From: Symsagittifera roscoffensis
Lineage: Eukaryota > Xenacoelomorpha > Acoela > Convolutidae
Reading direction: 5' to 3'
Assembly: GCF_963678635.1 (NCBI RefSeq)
Contig: NC_087069.1
Location: 28,930,776 to 28,994,775 of the forward strand
Length of the DNA stretch: 64,000 nt
The notes under the pieces: generated by a model
Seen by the model: only the letters and a program-made list of their open reading frames with translations
What the model was told of the DNA's origin: nothing
The model's database searches: none
Part shown: positions 41,820 through 53,030 of the stretch, piece after piece
Layout of the letters: every line of letters starts with the position of its first letter
Numbering within the stretch: the stretch's first letter is position 1
Position numbers and translations under genes: made by a program

Positions 41820-44760
41820 ACATGGAGTATCAGAGAGGCATGGGTCAGCTTTCCAAGAGGGAACAGGTTTGTGAGATCTGGCGAGAAGTGTCGATGTCAA
41901 AAGCTGAGATGGTGTTCTTCGCAGAGATGCTCGAGGAGATACCAGGTATAAAATTGGTCAAACTGAAAGAACTTTTTGGTGTGCTTATTCATGAATACCG
42001 CAGCGGTGTTTTGCTACAGGGCCTAGGAGCAACTAATTGGCGCTATCAAGGATGCCAAATAATCTGTGCTAACAGGAGCACCGAAGTGTTTGTGTACAGC
42101 ATAAAGCTCACAGCGCTATACCAGCCCTTGTAGAACGCTGCTCCTGAAGTGTTTAGAGATTAACGCGAGGAGGTAAGCAACCAGAGATAAACCTAAAGTT
42201 ATTAGTGACATCCTGATTGTATGAGGAGATTTCAACTCGACTGTGACAGACATACAGGAATGAGAAGCAGGTGAAGCTGCAAGTCCGTTCGGCCTCGTGG
42301 AGGAACAACGCTGCGGGCAGATATTTAATAGACTGGTATCATGAAAAGCCACTCTGTTGGGTGAACAGCTTCTTTTGGCACAACAACCTAGGCACCTGGA
42401 AAAAACCTACACACATTGGATGGCACGAAGTACACCGTTCTGTCATGAAACAGTAGCAAAAAAAATCGAGAGGCAAGGTGCGCGCAAACCGTTAACACAA
42501 AGCGTAGTGAGCCCAAGAGCCTAACAGGTAGTTTGTTAGTCGTCCTAACAAGTGGTCCAAAGCGACAGGCTGCTATCAACTGGGACAAACTCAGGGAACG
42601 GGGCCGGAGAACCCACTATTAGAAGCCCTTCTTAAAAAGTTACGACAGGAAGACTTCGATTGGGCGAAAGAGTCAATTGCCGTGTCGAGTACTGCCAAGT
42701 AAACCTGCAGCCCGAGGCAGAAGCTAGGACTGAACATGTCGATAGACAAACACCTGGATGAACTAAAACAGCGAATCAGCGAGCTGACGCAGAAATACAG
42801 AATTCCATTGCTGAAACTCGGATATCCTACTGTAGAGAGGCCGAGAGGAGAACCAAAAAGCAAGAAAAGAAGGGTGAGAAGAATTGAGAAGAGGCACCGA
42901 GTAATAGAAGAGGCTGAAACATCCGAAAGTACTGGGGATTCGCGGAAGCTGCATCAAACCATAAGGAAGATCGGTGTGAAGGACGCCCAGACAATAAAAG
43001 AAGATTTCTTTAGGCCAGCAGAATATCGGTTGCATTTATTGGAGGTGTCTAGTCAGAGCTTCGAAAGAACTACAGAGGAAATCGAAGCCACATGATTGAA
43101 GACTCAAGAAAGGACAGCTGATAACGCGAGGGAAGCAGCAAAACGCCTGAAGGATGGTATAACCCTCAAGCAGTTCTATGAACAGCTGCAGATGATTAAC
43201 AACGGAGCACCAAATTTTGACGGTTGTAGAATGGATGGCATTAAATGCCTCTGCAGAAAGGAGACAGATTGAAACTGATCCATCAGACTGGCCAGAAGGA
43301 TGCAACGAAGAGTGAATAGTTCCAATACACAAAAACTGTACGGTATTTCTTAGACAGGTTCCGCTGTGTGTGCCTTCTCCCATTCGTTTGCAGGGGGAGG
43401 ATCGTTGCTTTGCAACATGGATACCAAAATAGGAAGAAGAGATCGGCGCTATGGATGGCATTGAAAACGGTTTCCGCAGTGGGCGCTCGACGCAGACGCA
43501 ACCCATAATCGATACTTCTAATGTATGAGGATACAAGACAAGTGCTGGCTTATAGCCGAACTGTCGGTCGTCGACGTCCAGGTGCAATGCTCCTAGATAT
43601 AACAAAAGTCTACACAAGAACCAAAAGACCTCTTTTTTAAAGAAATTTGGAACGCCTAGGGGTAACATTGTACGTAAGAAGTAACCAGTATACTAATATC
43701 CAGGTCCTCCATGAGAAAACGTGCTATGGAATAAAAGGCCAAGACAACCTCAGTGAGAATTAGAGATAACAGCGCGATCTTCAAGAAGAGTTGTGCCATA
43801 TCATCTATCTTGTACAATATATACCACATACGAGCTGTACGGATGGCTCACATGAAGGGACGAGAAAAAGCAGAGAAAAATGGGGAAGCTTACCGTCTTG
43901 CCTGGAGCTTGAGACAGGGAAACAAACAGCATACCCCAATAGCCACTTACTCCAATAAAAAACAACCAGAGGCAGCGAGCAGAAGTTTTTCGACAAGTGA
44001 CTCTCTGTTCGCAGATAATTCAACGCTGGTGCTTTGGAACAGGGTGCTAGAGGATGGCAAAACGTCTTCCAAGGAGCGCTAGGTCAGTTCGAGGAAAAGT
44101 GTCAAGATAGCCAAGACAAAAGTGTGTGACCATGTTAGGGACCAGAAATGGCAAGTATGAAGATATGGCCACACGTGTTAAACGTGGGTTTTGTGCGTGG
44201 CTTAAAGTAAATCGATAGCTGTGGAAATCAGAATTGACAGGAAGAACTAGGCCAATTCTATTCCAAGCAACCGTAGAAAGAAAGAAGCTGTTCGACTCTG
44301 AAGTAAGATCATGGTCTTCCGCCGACATTAACAAAAAGCAGAGTGTGGCGCACAAAGCTTACTGATTCATATTGAACCTAGGGCGAGGGCTTGCGCTGAA
44401 TTGTATGCAAGAAGCAGAAACAAACACCTACCAGATCAGAAATGAGCTAGGCTAACCTCAATCCGGATCAAAATAGAGTGGAGGACACTGGAAGGGATCG
44501 AACACGTCCTGCACAAGTCCAGCAACAGCAGAGCGAAAAAAGTCGTATAAGAACATTGGAAACAAGAATCAAATAGTAAGGGAGGCTTGAGCAATGAGTT
44601 GATAACCTAGTGCAATGACTGGTAAGCGAGGTGAAAAAAAAATTGACAGACCTGGAGAACCTAACACGTGACCGGAAAAAAAAGAAAGCAGCGCTAAAGG
44701 AACGTACCACTTTTTTAGAAGGGTGGGAGTTGCAGATGTGCGGGATTAGTAGTAAAGAGT
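41820..44760 (+). pseudogene. LINE ORF2 relic: endonuclease and reverse transcriptase
   Basis: The AP-endonuclease shows the Gly-Asp-Phe-Asn-Ser-Thr-Val motif near 42205-42245, followed by Gly-Leu-Val-Glu-Glu and, near 42380, Gly-Thr-Trp-Lys. RT motifs follow on the same strand in shifting frames: Asn-Gly-Phe-Arg-Ser-Gly-Arg-Ser near 43465, a Cys-Ala-x-Ser-x-Ile-Leu-Tyr-Asn segment near 43790, and Phe-Ala-Asp-Asn (from the Tyr/Phe-Ala-Asp-Asp box) near 44009. The second Asp of that box is changed, so the enzyme would be dead. Carboxy-terminal LINE motifs continue to about 44750. Many stops and frameshifts show long decay. The family is of the AP-endonuclease type. Confidence 0.8.
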
Positions 44761-45439
44761 AGAAACCATGAAGATCACAATAAGCGACAGAAGAATCATC
44801 AACACAAAATTACAGGTACCATATGCCATGAGCCAGATCGTAACAGAAGTAATAAGAAGAAGACAATTAGCTTAAGATCAACGGCGAGGGGGCAGCCAGG
44901 GTCTTTTGATTAGCGAACCTGTGCAAATTAGGCAAATTTCATTCTTACCTGGTAGCTCGTTTGACCATCTCAACAAAACATTGGCAAAAAAACTTTGGGA
45001 AAATTAAGGGTGCCAACAGAAAAACAATCACTCAATTGGCTAGGGAGAATTTGGCAAAAAATAAAACTGGACTAAGTCGAGTGCATATTTTCCTTCAAGG
45101 TATAATTTTGTGCACTATTATTGGGAGGAGATTGAAGCGTTATCTCAATTCATTTAGATAGGAAGCGATGTTGAGCAAACTAATCCTCTTAAAATGTCTT
45201 GCAACCCTACTTTAAAAAATGCAAAAAAATTGGCTGGTGTAAAATTCACCGTAAAGTCAATTGTTTGTGCAGTACGCAAACAGACGATTTAGCAAAAGGA
45301 GCTTTCCTTGAGGTAATTTTAGACATATTAAAACTACGAAAAAATATTTTGAAAAAATTTACCCAATCTGGCAGTTTTGAAAGAAAATCGTAGTGAAGTA
45401 TTCTCTCGATGTCAAAAAAGGTGGAATAGCGAGCTGAAA
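44761..45439. other. No recognised gene
   Basis: Short ORFs at 44961-45161 and 45199-45393 are Lys-rich and have no resemblance I can name. They may be the start of the repeat family that follows. Confidence 0.35.
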
Positions 45440-46870
45440 GTCAAGGTGATTCATGTTAAGGTATTCAAAGCCAACATTTTTCAAGCACGCTACAAAGTTT
45501 AATCCTTTTGAACGTAAATTTTACCACCAAAAATTAAAATTATTGATTAACGTCGCTGACATCAGCAATTTCTAATGAACTTAAAAGAAGAGTGGTTTAT
45601 AAATTGTCTCATAGTGAATGTGTTTCCTTCTATGTTAGACAAACTGTTCTGTGTTTGTCCATGTAAATTGAAGAATTCAAGACTCAGACGTAACTAAAGG
45701 CTTCCATTTTTGCAATGCAGACTTGAAGGAAACAGCGCAGGACGTTAATGGGATACAATAGATAGATCAAACAACTAAAAAGCCGAGCTTGAACACGCAC
45801 GATGAGTTTGGAAGCAGAATGCAGGAGTTTAAAAGTCCTGATCATGCACTTAAATTTAAAAAACGATCAAAATTTTCTATTTTTTGGCAAATCCTTCAGT
45901 TTTAAACTCTTCACAACAATTATACATTGTTCCAGAAACGTCCAAAACATATTTTACGATTTTTTTCCATATGTTTTTGTTAATTGTGAGCTTAATTGTG
46001 AGGTTAATTGAATAAAAATTTACTTTTTTGTTAGATCGCTGGACATCACCACTTGTTTTCCCCAAATTGAGCAAATAAAAATTGCCTACAAGAAAATTGT
46101 TTTTCGTAGAAAAAAACAACCGATACAAATACTGCTGTCCTAATTGTCAGGAGCTGAGCTTCTTTTCACTATAGAACGATCGTAAGTAAAGGATTTGATC
46201 AGCGTGACTCCCGAAGTACTTTTACAAATCAATCATCAATGGTAGCCAAACAACCAAATTTCGGAATTCTGGTCGTCACGGATTGCGTCTCGTCACGTCG
46301 TCAAAAAGATTATAGGGGAGGTTAGAACCAGCGGGAGTGAGTGCGATCAACAAAGACCTTCTTCTAGCAGTAAGGACCTAACAACCTTACTAACAACACT
46401 CAGAAATTCTGAAAGATCGTGCGCAATTAGTTTGTCAAAGATGGTGGTCAACTATAGTGCGCAATTGCGCTGCAAGTTTTCAGCGCCGCCCCATTGGTGT
46501 TCACAAGCTGGAAGTACAACCTTGACTGCCAACTTTAAGTTCAACTTTTTTAAGTAAGGTAAAATCCACTTTGGTATACAAGTAAGAAGGTAGTGAAGGG
46601 AAATCCATCTATGTCGGATAAACAGTCAGACGTCTTAACACTAGCGTTAAGGATCATTGTAAATTGGATAATCTATCAAAAAACATCTAAAACTGCGTGG
46701 AGGCAATTGTCTGAGCTCAGAGTTATTTTGAAGGTCATTGATCAGTCAACTAGCAGTCTAAGCTACGAAGAAAAGATATAACGTGAAGTCGAACTATGTG
46801 TACCTCCAGGTTTTAAAAAAAATTTGTATAGTAATTTACAAACGTTAAAACACTATAAAAGATCATAAAG
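45440..46870 (+). repeat. Unknown repeat family, part X, first copy
   Basis: It aligns with 51818-53030 over its whole length. It holds one copy of the roughly 900-bp block that is tandemly repeated at 52155-54835, including the 62-codon ORF at 46593-46781. The part matching the 119-codon ORF is present from about 46200 but shifted in frame. No domain is recognised. Confidence 0.75.
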
Positions 46871-48658
46871 CTTCCAGCATTCTTGAAAATTGTTTTCAGG
46901 AAAAAACTTCAATGAAATACTGTGTTTAATTATGTACTTTAAATTTGCAATTAAGGGTAGCTAATAATGATGTCTTTTGGGATCAAGCGGTTCAAAGCTT
47001 TCAACTTAGGCTACAAAAGACAGATATGGGTAGGCAAAGAGATATAGCCGTAGCGCAGCGGAAGACATGAGCAAGTTACGGGCATAAATAGGGGAACTAT
47101 TGATGCGAGGTTGTAGCCATTGGTCATAAACTATGTTCTGCCTCAAACAAAGGATGAAGCTCTAGCCACGCGACTCAACCACTCTGAGCTGAATACACAA
47201 GACAAAACGTTAGGATATATACATAGAAAAGCAGCGAAGTACTAAATGAAACAGAAAAATTGCCTTGTGTGTGGAAAAACTGTATAGTAATGTTCCACTT
47301 TAGGAGGCCATTGCGATCGCCCCAAAAAATATAAAGCCATGTCAAAAAAAGCTGGCATTCTCTCGATCTCAAAAATAGGTGGGATATTGAGCTTGAATGC
47401 AAGCTTACGTGAAATGACATAAGTTATGGCAAAAAGTCGAAATCCTAATACAAAAGCAAGGCTGAATTAGTCTAATTTTGCATTACATGCTTGAAACAAA
47501 AGGAAACCGATCGGTCTGAAACGGTTGATAAAATTTCTCCGAAAAATCTGGATATCACACTCGAAACTGTGAATAAGAATTTTAGTGTAGCCCTCCAGGA
47601 TGCCAAAAAATTAAATCCAAACTTGCTAATTAATTCTGAAGAATTAGATGAGAACGTTATTTGGCCTAATCGGATTCAAAAAAAGAGATTTGACTCACAT
47701 AAATGAATCACCTATGGGTGGCACCCGAAATCCACTGATACTGGCACTAATCTAATTTTAAGAGAAGCGTTTTTTTCAGCACAAATGAAGAGTCAGCGAA
47801 GGGACAGTCCATCGAGGTTTTAGCAGTACCTCAATCTGTGTAATGTCTGGCACAATCTTGAAAAAAAAACATACAAAAATGAGTTAAAACTCAAATTTTA
47901 TAAAATTAAAACTGAAAAATTAGCCGAATAAAAAATTATCTGAAACTCTTAACAATGAAAGTACGAAAAACACAACGATTGTGTTTGATTCAAATAAAAA
48001 GATAACGAACTGGTCGAATGAGTCTTGGCTTGTTCTCACAAGGTAAAATCGAGGCTAGCCCATCACATCTACTAGCTGCAAATTTGCACCAAATAATTGG
48101 GCACCAATTTTATTAATTAGTAGAAAATTAAAAACAAGCTCGGCTCAAAACTTCCTTCTCATTCAAACTCAAAACCAATTGATGTATAAAATTACATCTG
48201 GTAGATGATAATCCTACATCAGCTAAGCTGTGCTGCATTTAGCCACGAAGGATTGATCAACGTCGCTAAAAAACAGCAGATCAACATTTGCAAAAATATG
48301 TTTGAGATTTTGGTAGAAGTAGGGAAATTGGGGTTTAAATTTTTTTGAAGTCAGAGATTAGATACAACCAGGTAGTACTCAGAAAGCACTCAAATTAGAG
48401 GCTAAGGGAATTGGAGGGATTCAACTCTTGACAAAAATTCAGAAGCCAAACTATCACCAAACAAGAAGCCACGGCCAACCCTGGTTTTAAAAAATTAAAT
48501 ACCTGATTTGTCAGGTTTAAGAAGAAATGATTTCAAAACCAAAAATTATTACAGAAAAAGAACAAAATTAAAAGGAATTTTGCCAAAGAGGTCTTGAAAA
48601 TTAAAATAATAAAAACAAATAATTTCTTTAAAAAAGTCAAAAAACAACGGGTGGAATT
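46871..48658. other. Decayed sequence without recognised genes
   Basis: A 71-codon ORF at 47491-47706 (Lys/Glu/Asn-rich) and a Cys-x2-Cys-Gly-Lys motif near 47265 are visible, but no family is evident. This is probably more of the same old repeats. Confidence 0.35.
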
Positions 48659-49533
48659 TACGTTGGAGGCCACAGCAGAAGCATATGCAAAGATAAGAAA
48701 GCACACTCCATCACCTTAACTGTTTGAAAAAACGAGAAAATATCTAGAATATGAAGGGTTACTGGCTCTCCAATTCGATAGAGATTGCTTTTTTTATGGT
48801 AATGAGGGTAAAACTGACTACATAAATTCTTGCTTTGAACAAACGGTACGACTTATTGAAACTTCTACCCTAAGATGACGCCAGGAGGTGGGAAGCACGT
48901 CCAATTGTTCGCTTTTTTAAGGTGGAAAAAGCTGAGATAACCCTACGATCAGTTTTATCGATTTCGGGCAGCTCGTACGAGAACAATAATAAAACGCTTG
49001 CGAAACAGCATTGGAGCCAACAACGAAACCAACAAAAAAACTTTCAGAAAAACAATTGATCCCGACAAAACTATATTATTTCTTCAAGTGAAAAAAGAGA
49101 CACTAATTTTACCCTGAAAGAAATGATTGTAATTTTCATAAACCAGCTGTAAGAATGGATGGTCTAGAAAGGGTGTCTCACTTGTAATAGTTCTTCCGAA
49201 TCTATGGCTGCAGAAATATCTGAAAGCTTTGGAACAGGAAAAACCAGCGTGCGCAAACACACAGCCAATGGTTACACAAACGCATTTTGCAGCATGAACA
49301 CTTTGCAGCAGCCCGAGTCGAGATTTTTCACCTAATTTGAAGCAAGATTTGAGCGGTTTGAGCGGTTTTTTTAGACAATTACGCTCAAAATCTTGCTTCA
49401 AAATGAGCGGTTTGAGCGGTTTCTGAACGGTTTATCTAAAAAAACCGCTCAAAAACCGCGCAAGATTTGAACGGTTTTGAGCGGTTTATCTAAAAAAACC
49501 GCTCAAAAACCGCGCAAGATTTAATAAAAAAAA

Positions 49534-49606
49534 GTCGCCCTTATAGGGATTCGAACCCGTAATCTTCTGATTCGAAGTCAGACGCCTTATCCGTTAGTCT
49601 ATGCTA
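49534..49606 (-). tRNA. tRNA-Arg(TCG)-like sequence, degenerate
   Basis: The minus strand shows an anticodon arm TCTGA-CTTCGAA-TCAGA (anticodon TCG), a T-loop GGGTTCGAATCCC (B box) and an A-box-like 'taacggataaggcg'. The acceptor strands do not pair and only three T-stem pairs hold, so it is unlikely to be a working tRNA. A run of T follows directly on the minus strand, as a Pol III terminator would. A 16-base phrase 'ttagtctatgctaac' is duplicated at its 5' side. Confidence 0.6.
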
Positions 49607-50044
49607 ACTTAGTCTATGCTAAACATGCACAACAAATATACTGTCTTTGTCACGAATAATGAATTACTTATGAATTCTATGGGCTAAAGTTGGAAACCGA
49701 GAATGTAGAACACAAATATATTATAGTGATAGAAACTTCAATGAACTGGATCATGTCTGATCTGGTTGTTAAGGACTAATATATTTCATGAAAATCATGA
49801 ACAGAAAACTAGTTCCGGGCATGTCTGATCATCTGATCAACTGGTCAACTGATCATCTCTCCACTTTTGTTAAATCAGATATACGAAAATAAACAATTGT
49901 AACTGCTCCTTTAATTGAGTTGAAATATCAGAAATATCGTATCTCAAATTGAATGTTTTGTTACCTTTCAGCATATTTTCCGCTGCGCTTGATCAACTAC
50001 TATGGTGCTCATCTTTTATCTTCTTGATAAGTTTTTGAAGTGCT

Positions 50045-50230
50045 GGGGGGGGGGGGCTGTTGTTGGGGGGTTTGTTGGATGTTGGATACGTTGAGGGGGT
50101 ACGTTGGGGGGAGGGAGTAAGTTGGCGGGGGGAGGGAGTAGGTTGGCGGGGGGAGGGGGGGGGTTTCCAAAAAAAACGCCCAAACCGCCCAAACCGCCCA
50201 AACCGCCCAAACCGCTCAAACCGCTCAAAT
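50045..50230. repeat. G-tract cluster and 10-bp 'caaaccgccc' tandem repeat
   Basis: The plus strand from 50045 to 50165 has many runs of three to twelve G, including near-repeats of 'gttggcggggggagggagta', which could form G-quadruplexes. Directly after come about seven tandem copies of a 10-bp unit 'caaaccgccc' or 'caaaccgctc'. Both lie in the right part of the 984-bp insertion. Confidence 0.85.
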
Positions 50231-50606
50231 CTTGCTGGAAAACCGCTCAAACCGCTCAAATCTTGAGCGGTTTTTGAGCGGGATCTCGACCCGGGAGGTA
50301 AAGCACAAAAAGATTCAAGTAGGTTGAAAGTGAGAGCTGCCAAAAATGGCACCATCAAATAGCTTTTTTTCTGCCAAAACTGGTCCAATGATAATTTTCT
50401 TACTAGGTATAATGATGACAATGTTGGAGCAATTAAAACAGAAGCAACCTGTGTTTTCGATGCCATACTCATTTCATTCAACTTTAGAGTTCACACCAAG
50501 AAAAAAAAATTCGTATGGAAATTCACAGGTAACAGAAAGTGGGATTATACTGAAGTAGGGCAGCTCCGCCCCATCTCAGTACAGGTGTAAAGCTTTCCAA
50601 GAAACT

Positions 50607-51575
50607 TACGTTAGAGGCCACAGCAGAAGCATATGCAAACATAACAAAGCACACTCCATCAGCTTAATTGTTTGAAAAAACGAGAAAATATGTAGAAGAT
50701 GAAGGGTTACTGGCTCTCCAATTTGATAAAAGATTGCTTTTTTATGGTTATGAGGGTAAGGCTGACTACATAAATTCTTGCTTTGAACAAACGGTACGAC
50801 TTATTGAAACTTCTACCCTAAAATGACGCCAGGAGGTGGGAAGCCCGTCCATTTGTTCGCTTTATTATGGTGGAAAAAGCTGAGATAACCCTACGATCAG
50901 TTCTATCGATTTCGGGAAGCTCGTACGAGAACCATAATAAAACGCTTGCAAAATGGTTTGACAGCATTAGAGCCAACAATGAAACCAACACTAAAATCTT
51001 CAGAAAAACAATTGATCCCGACAAAAGTATATTATTTTTTCAAGTGAAAAAAGTAAACAGTAATTTTACCCTGAAAGAAGTGATTGTAGTTTTCATAAAT
51101 CAGCTGTAAGAATGGATAGTCTAGAAAGAGTGTCTCACTTGTAATAGATCTTCCGAATCTATGACTGCAGAATTATCTGAAAGCTTTGGAACAGGAAAAA
51201 CCAGCGTGTGTAAACACAACGCCAATGGTTACACAAATGCATTTTGAGGCTTGAACAGTTTGCAGCAGGTAAAGCACATAAAGATCCAAGGAGGTTGAAA
51301 GTGAGAGCTGCTAAAATTGCAACCATCATAATGATTTTTTCTGCCAAAACTGTTCCAATGATTATTTTCTTCCTAGGTATAATGATGACAATGTTGGAGC
51401 AATTAAAACAGAACCAACTTGTGTTTTCGATACCATACTCATTTCATTCACTTTTACAGTTCACAACGAGAGAAAATAAATCGTATGTAAATTCGCAGGT
51501 AACAGAAAGTGGGATTATACTGAATTAGGGCAGCTCCGCCGCATCTCTGTACAGGTGTAATGCTTTCCAAGAAAC
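50607..51575 (+). repeat. Unknown repeat family, part D, copy 2
   Basis: A tandem duplicate of the preceding unit without the insertion. It contains ORFs of 80 codons (50867-51109) and 94 codons (51244-51528). Neither shows a motif I know. Copy 3 of this part lies at 54860-55330. Confidence 0.75.
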
Positions 51576-51817
51576 TGTACACGGAGTCCAAGTGCTTCGG
51601 AGTACATCTGGTTGGTCGCATTTTGATAAAACTATAGAAACTAAAAGGGCTCAATAGCTGACATTTCTGTACTCTGAAGATTTTTCCGCAAAAGTTGCAT
51701 CAGATGCCCTTCCAATAATGGTAAGTGATGGTAAAACCTTTTATGATATTTGCAAGCCCGTGTGACAAGAAAAAAAGACGATTCATAAAAAAAATAAGAA
51801 GCCCCAAGGCTGACGCT

Positions 51818-53030
51818 TCAATGTTAAGGTGATCAAAGCCAATATTTTTAAGCACGCTACAGTTTTTAATCCTTTCAAACGTAGCTTTTACCACCAAAAA
51901 ACTAAAACTATGATTAACCTCGCTGACATCAGCGTTTTCGAATAAATTTAAGTCAAGACTGGTTCATAAACTGTCTCATAGTGAATGTGTTTCCTCCTAT
52001 GTTTGACAAACTCTTCGGTGTTCTCGGAAATGAAATTAGAAGCAAAAAGCAGAGTTTAAAAGTCCTGATTATGCACTTAATTTTAGAAATTGATCGGAAT
52101 TTTCTTTTTTTTAATAAATCTTTCAATTTTCAAATCTTCACAACAGATAAACATTGTAACAGAAACGTCCAAAACATATTTTACGATTTTGTTCCGTAGT
52201 TTATTGTTGTGTGTGAGCTTTTTTTACTTTTTTGTTAGATCGCAGGACATCCCCACTTGTTCTCCTCAAATTGAGCAAACAAGTATTGCCCAAATGCTGC
52301 TTGCCTAATTGTCAGGATGTGAGCTTCTTTTTAGTATAAAAATATCGTAACTAAAGGAACTGATCAGGGTGACTCCCTAAGTACTTTTACAGATCAATTA
52401 CCATTTGTAGCCGAACGACCATTGTTCGGAATAATAGTCGTAACGAATTGCGTCTGGTGCCGTCAAAAATTTCATAGGGGAGTTAAAGCCATCGGGAGCG
52501 AGGGCGACCAAAAAAGATCTTCATCTAGCAGTAAGGACCTACCAACCTTACTAACAACACTCAAAACTTCTCAAAGATTGTGCGCAATTAGTTTCTCAAA
52601 GATAGTGATCAAACATAGTGCGCAATTGAGCTGCAAGTTTTCACCGCCGCCCCATTGGTGTTCACAAGCTGGAAGTACAACCTTGACTGCCAACTTTAAG
52701 TTCAACTTTTTTAAGTAAGGTAAAATCCACTTTGGTATACAAGTAAGAAGGTAGTGAAGGGAAATCCATCTATGTCGGATAAACAGTCAGACGTCTTAAC
52801 ACTAGCGTTAAGGATCGTTGTAAATAGGATAATTCATCAAAAAACATCTAAAACTGCGTGGAGGCAATTGTCTGAGCTCAGAGTTATTTTGAAGGTCATT
52901 GATCAGTCAACTAGCAGTCTAAGCTACGAAGAAAAGATATAACGTGAAGTCGAACTATGTGTACCTCCAGGTTTTAAAAAAAATTTGTATAGTAATTTAC
53001 AAACGTTAAAATACTATAAAAGATATACCT
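51818..53030 (+). repeat. Unknown repeat family, part X, second copy
   Basis: It aligns with 45440-46870. The order D then X here suggests that both belong to one longer repeat, several kilobases long, of unknown class. Bases 51576-51817 join them. Confidence 0.7.

Larger units (their letters stand above)
49312..50295. mobile_element. 984-bp inverted-repeat insertion carrying tRNA-like and G-rich parts
   Basis: The ends are CCCGAGTCGAGAT and the inverse of CCCGGGTCGAGAT. Subterminal arms carry inverted copies of 'caagatttgagcggtttgag'. Two paralogous empty sites (51263 and 55019) show the uninterrupted 'ttgcagcag' join, and AG is found on both sides as a possible 2-bp duplication. Inside are repeated 'gagcggttt' and 'aaccgctcaaa' motifs forming several hairpins, a tRNA-Arg-like sequence, a G-rich tract and a 10-bp tandem repeat. 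There is no transposase, so it is non-autonomous. Confidence 0.85.
48659..50606 (+). repeat. Unknown repeat family, part D, copy 1 (interrupted)
   Basis: Bases 48659-49311 plus 50296-50606 together (about 964 bases) align with 50607-51575, so the two are tandem duplicates. The unit is split at 'ttgcagcag' by the insertion 49312-50295. No intact ORF spans the unit. The 80-codon ORF seen at 50867-51109 in copy 2 is broken here. Confidence 0.85.

Noticed and set aside
41616-42133. Short ORFs before the LINE endonuclease as independent genes
   Set aside because: They overlap each other in several frames and are best read as decayed LINE sequence.
49534-49606. Functional tRNA-Arg gene
   Set aside because: The acceptor stem cannot form and two of five T-stem pairs fail; only the anticodon arm and the promoter boxes are sound.
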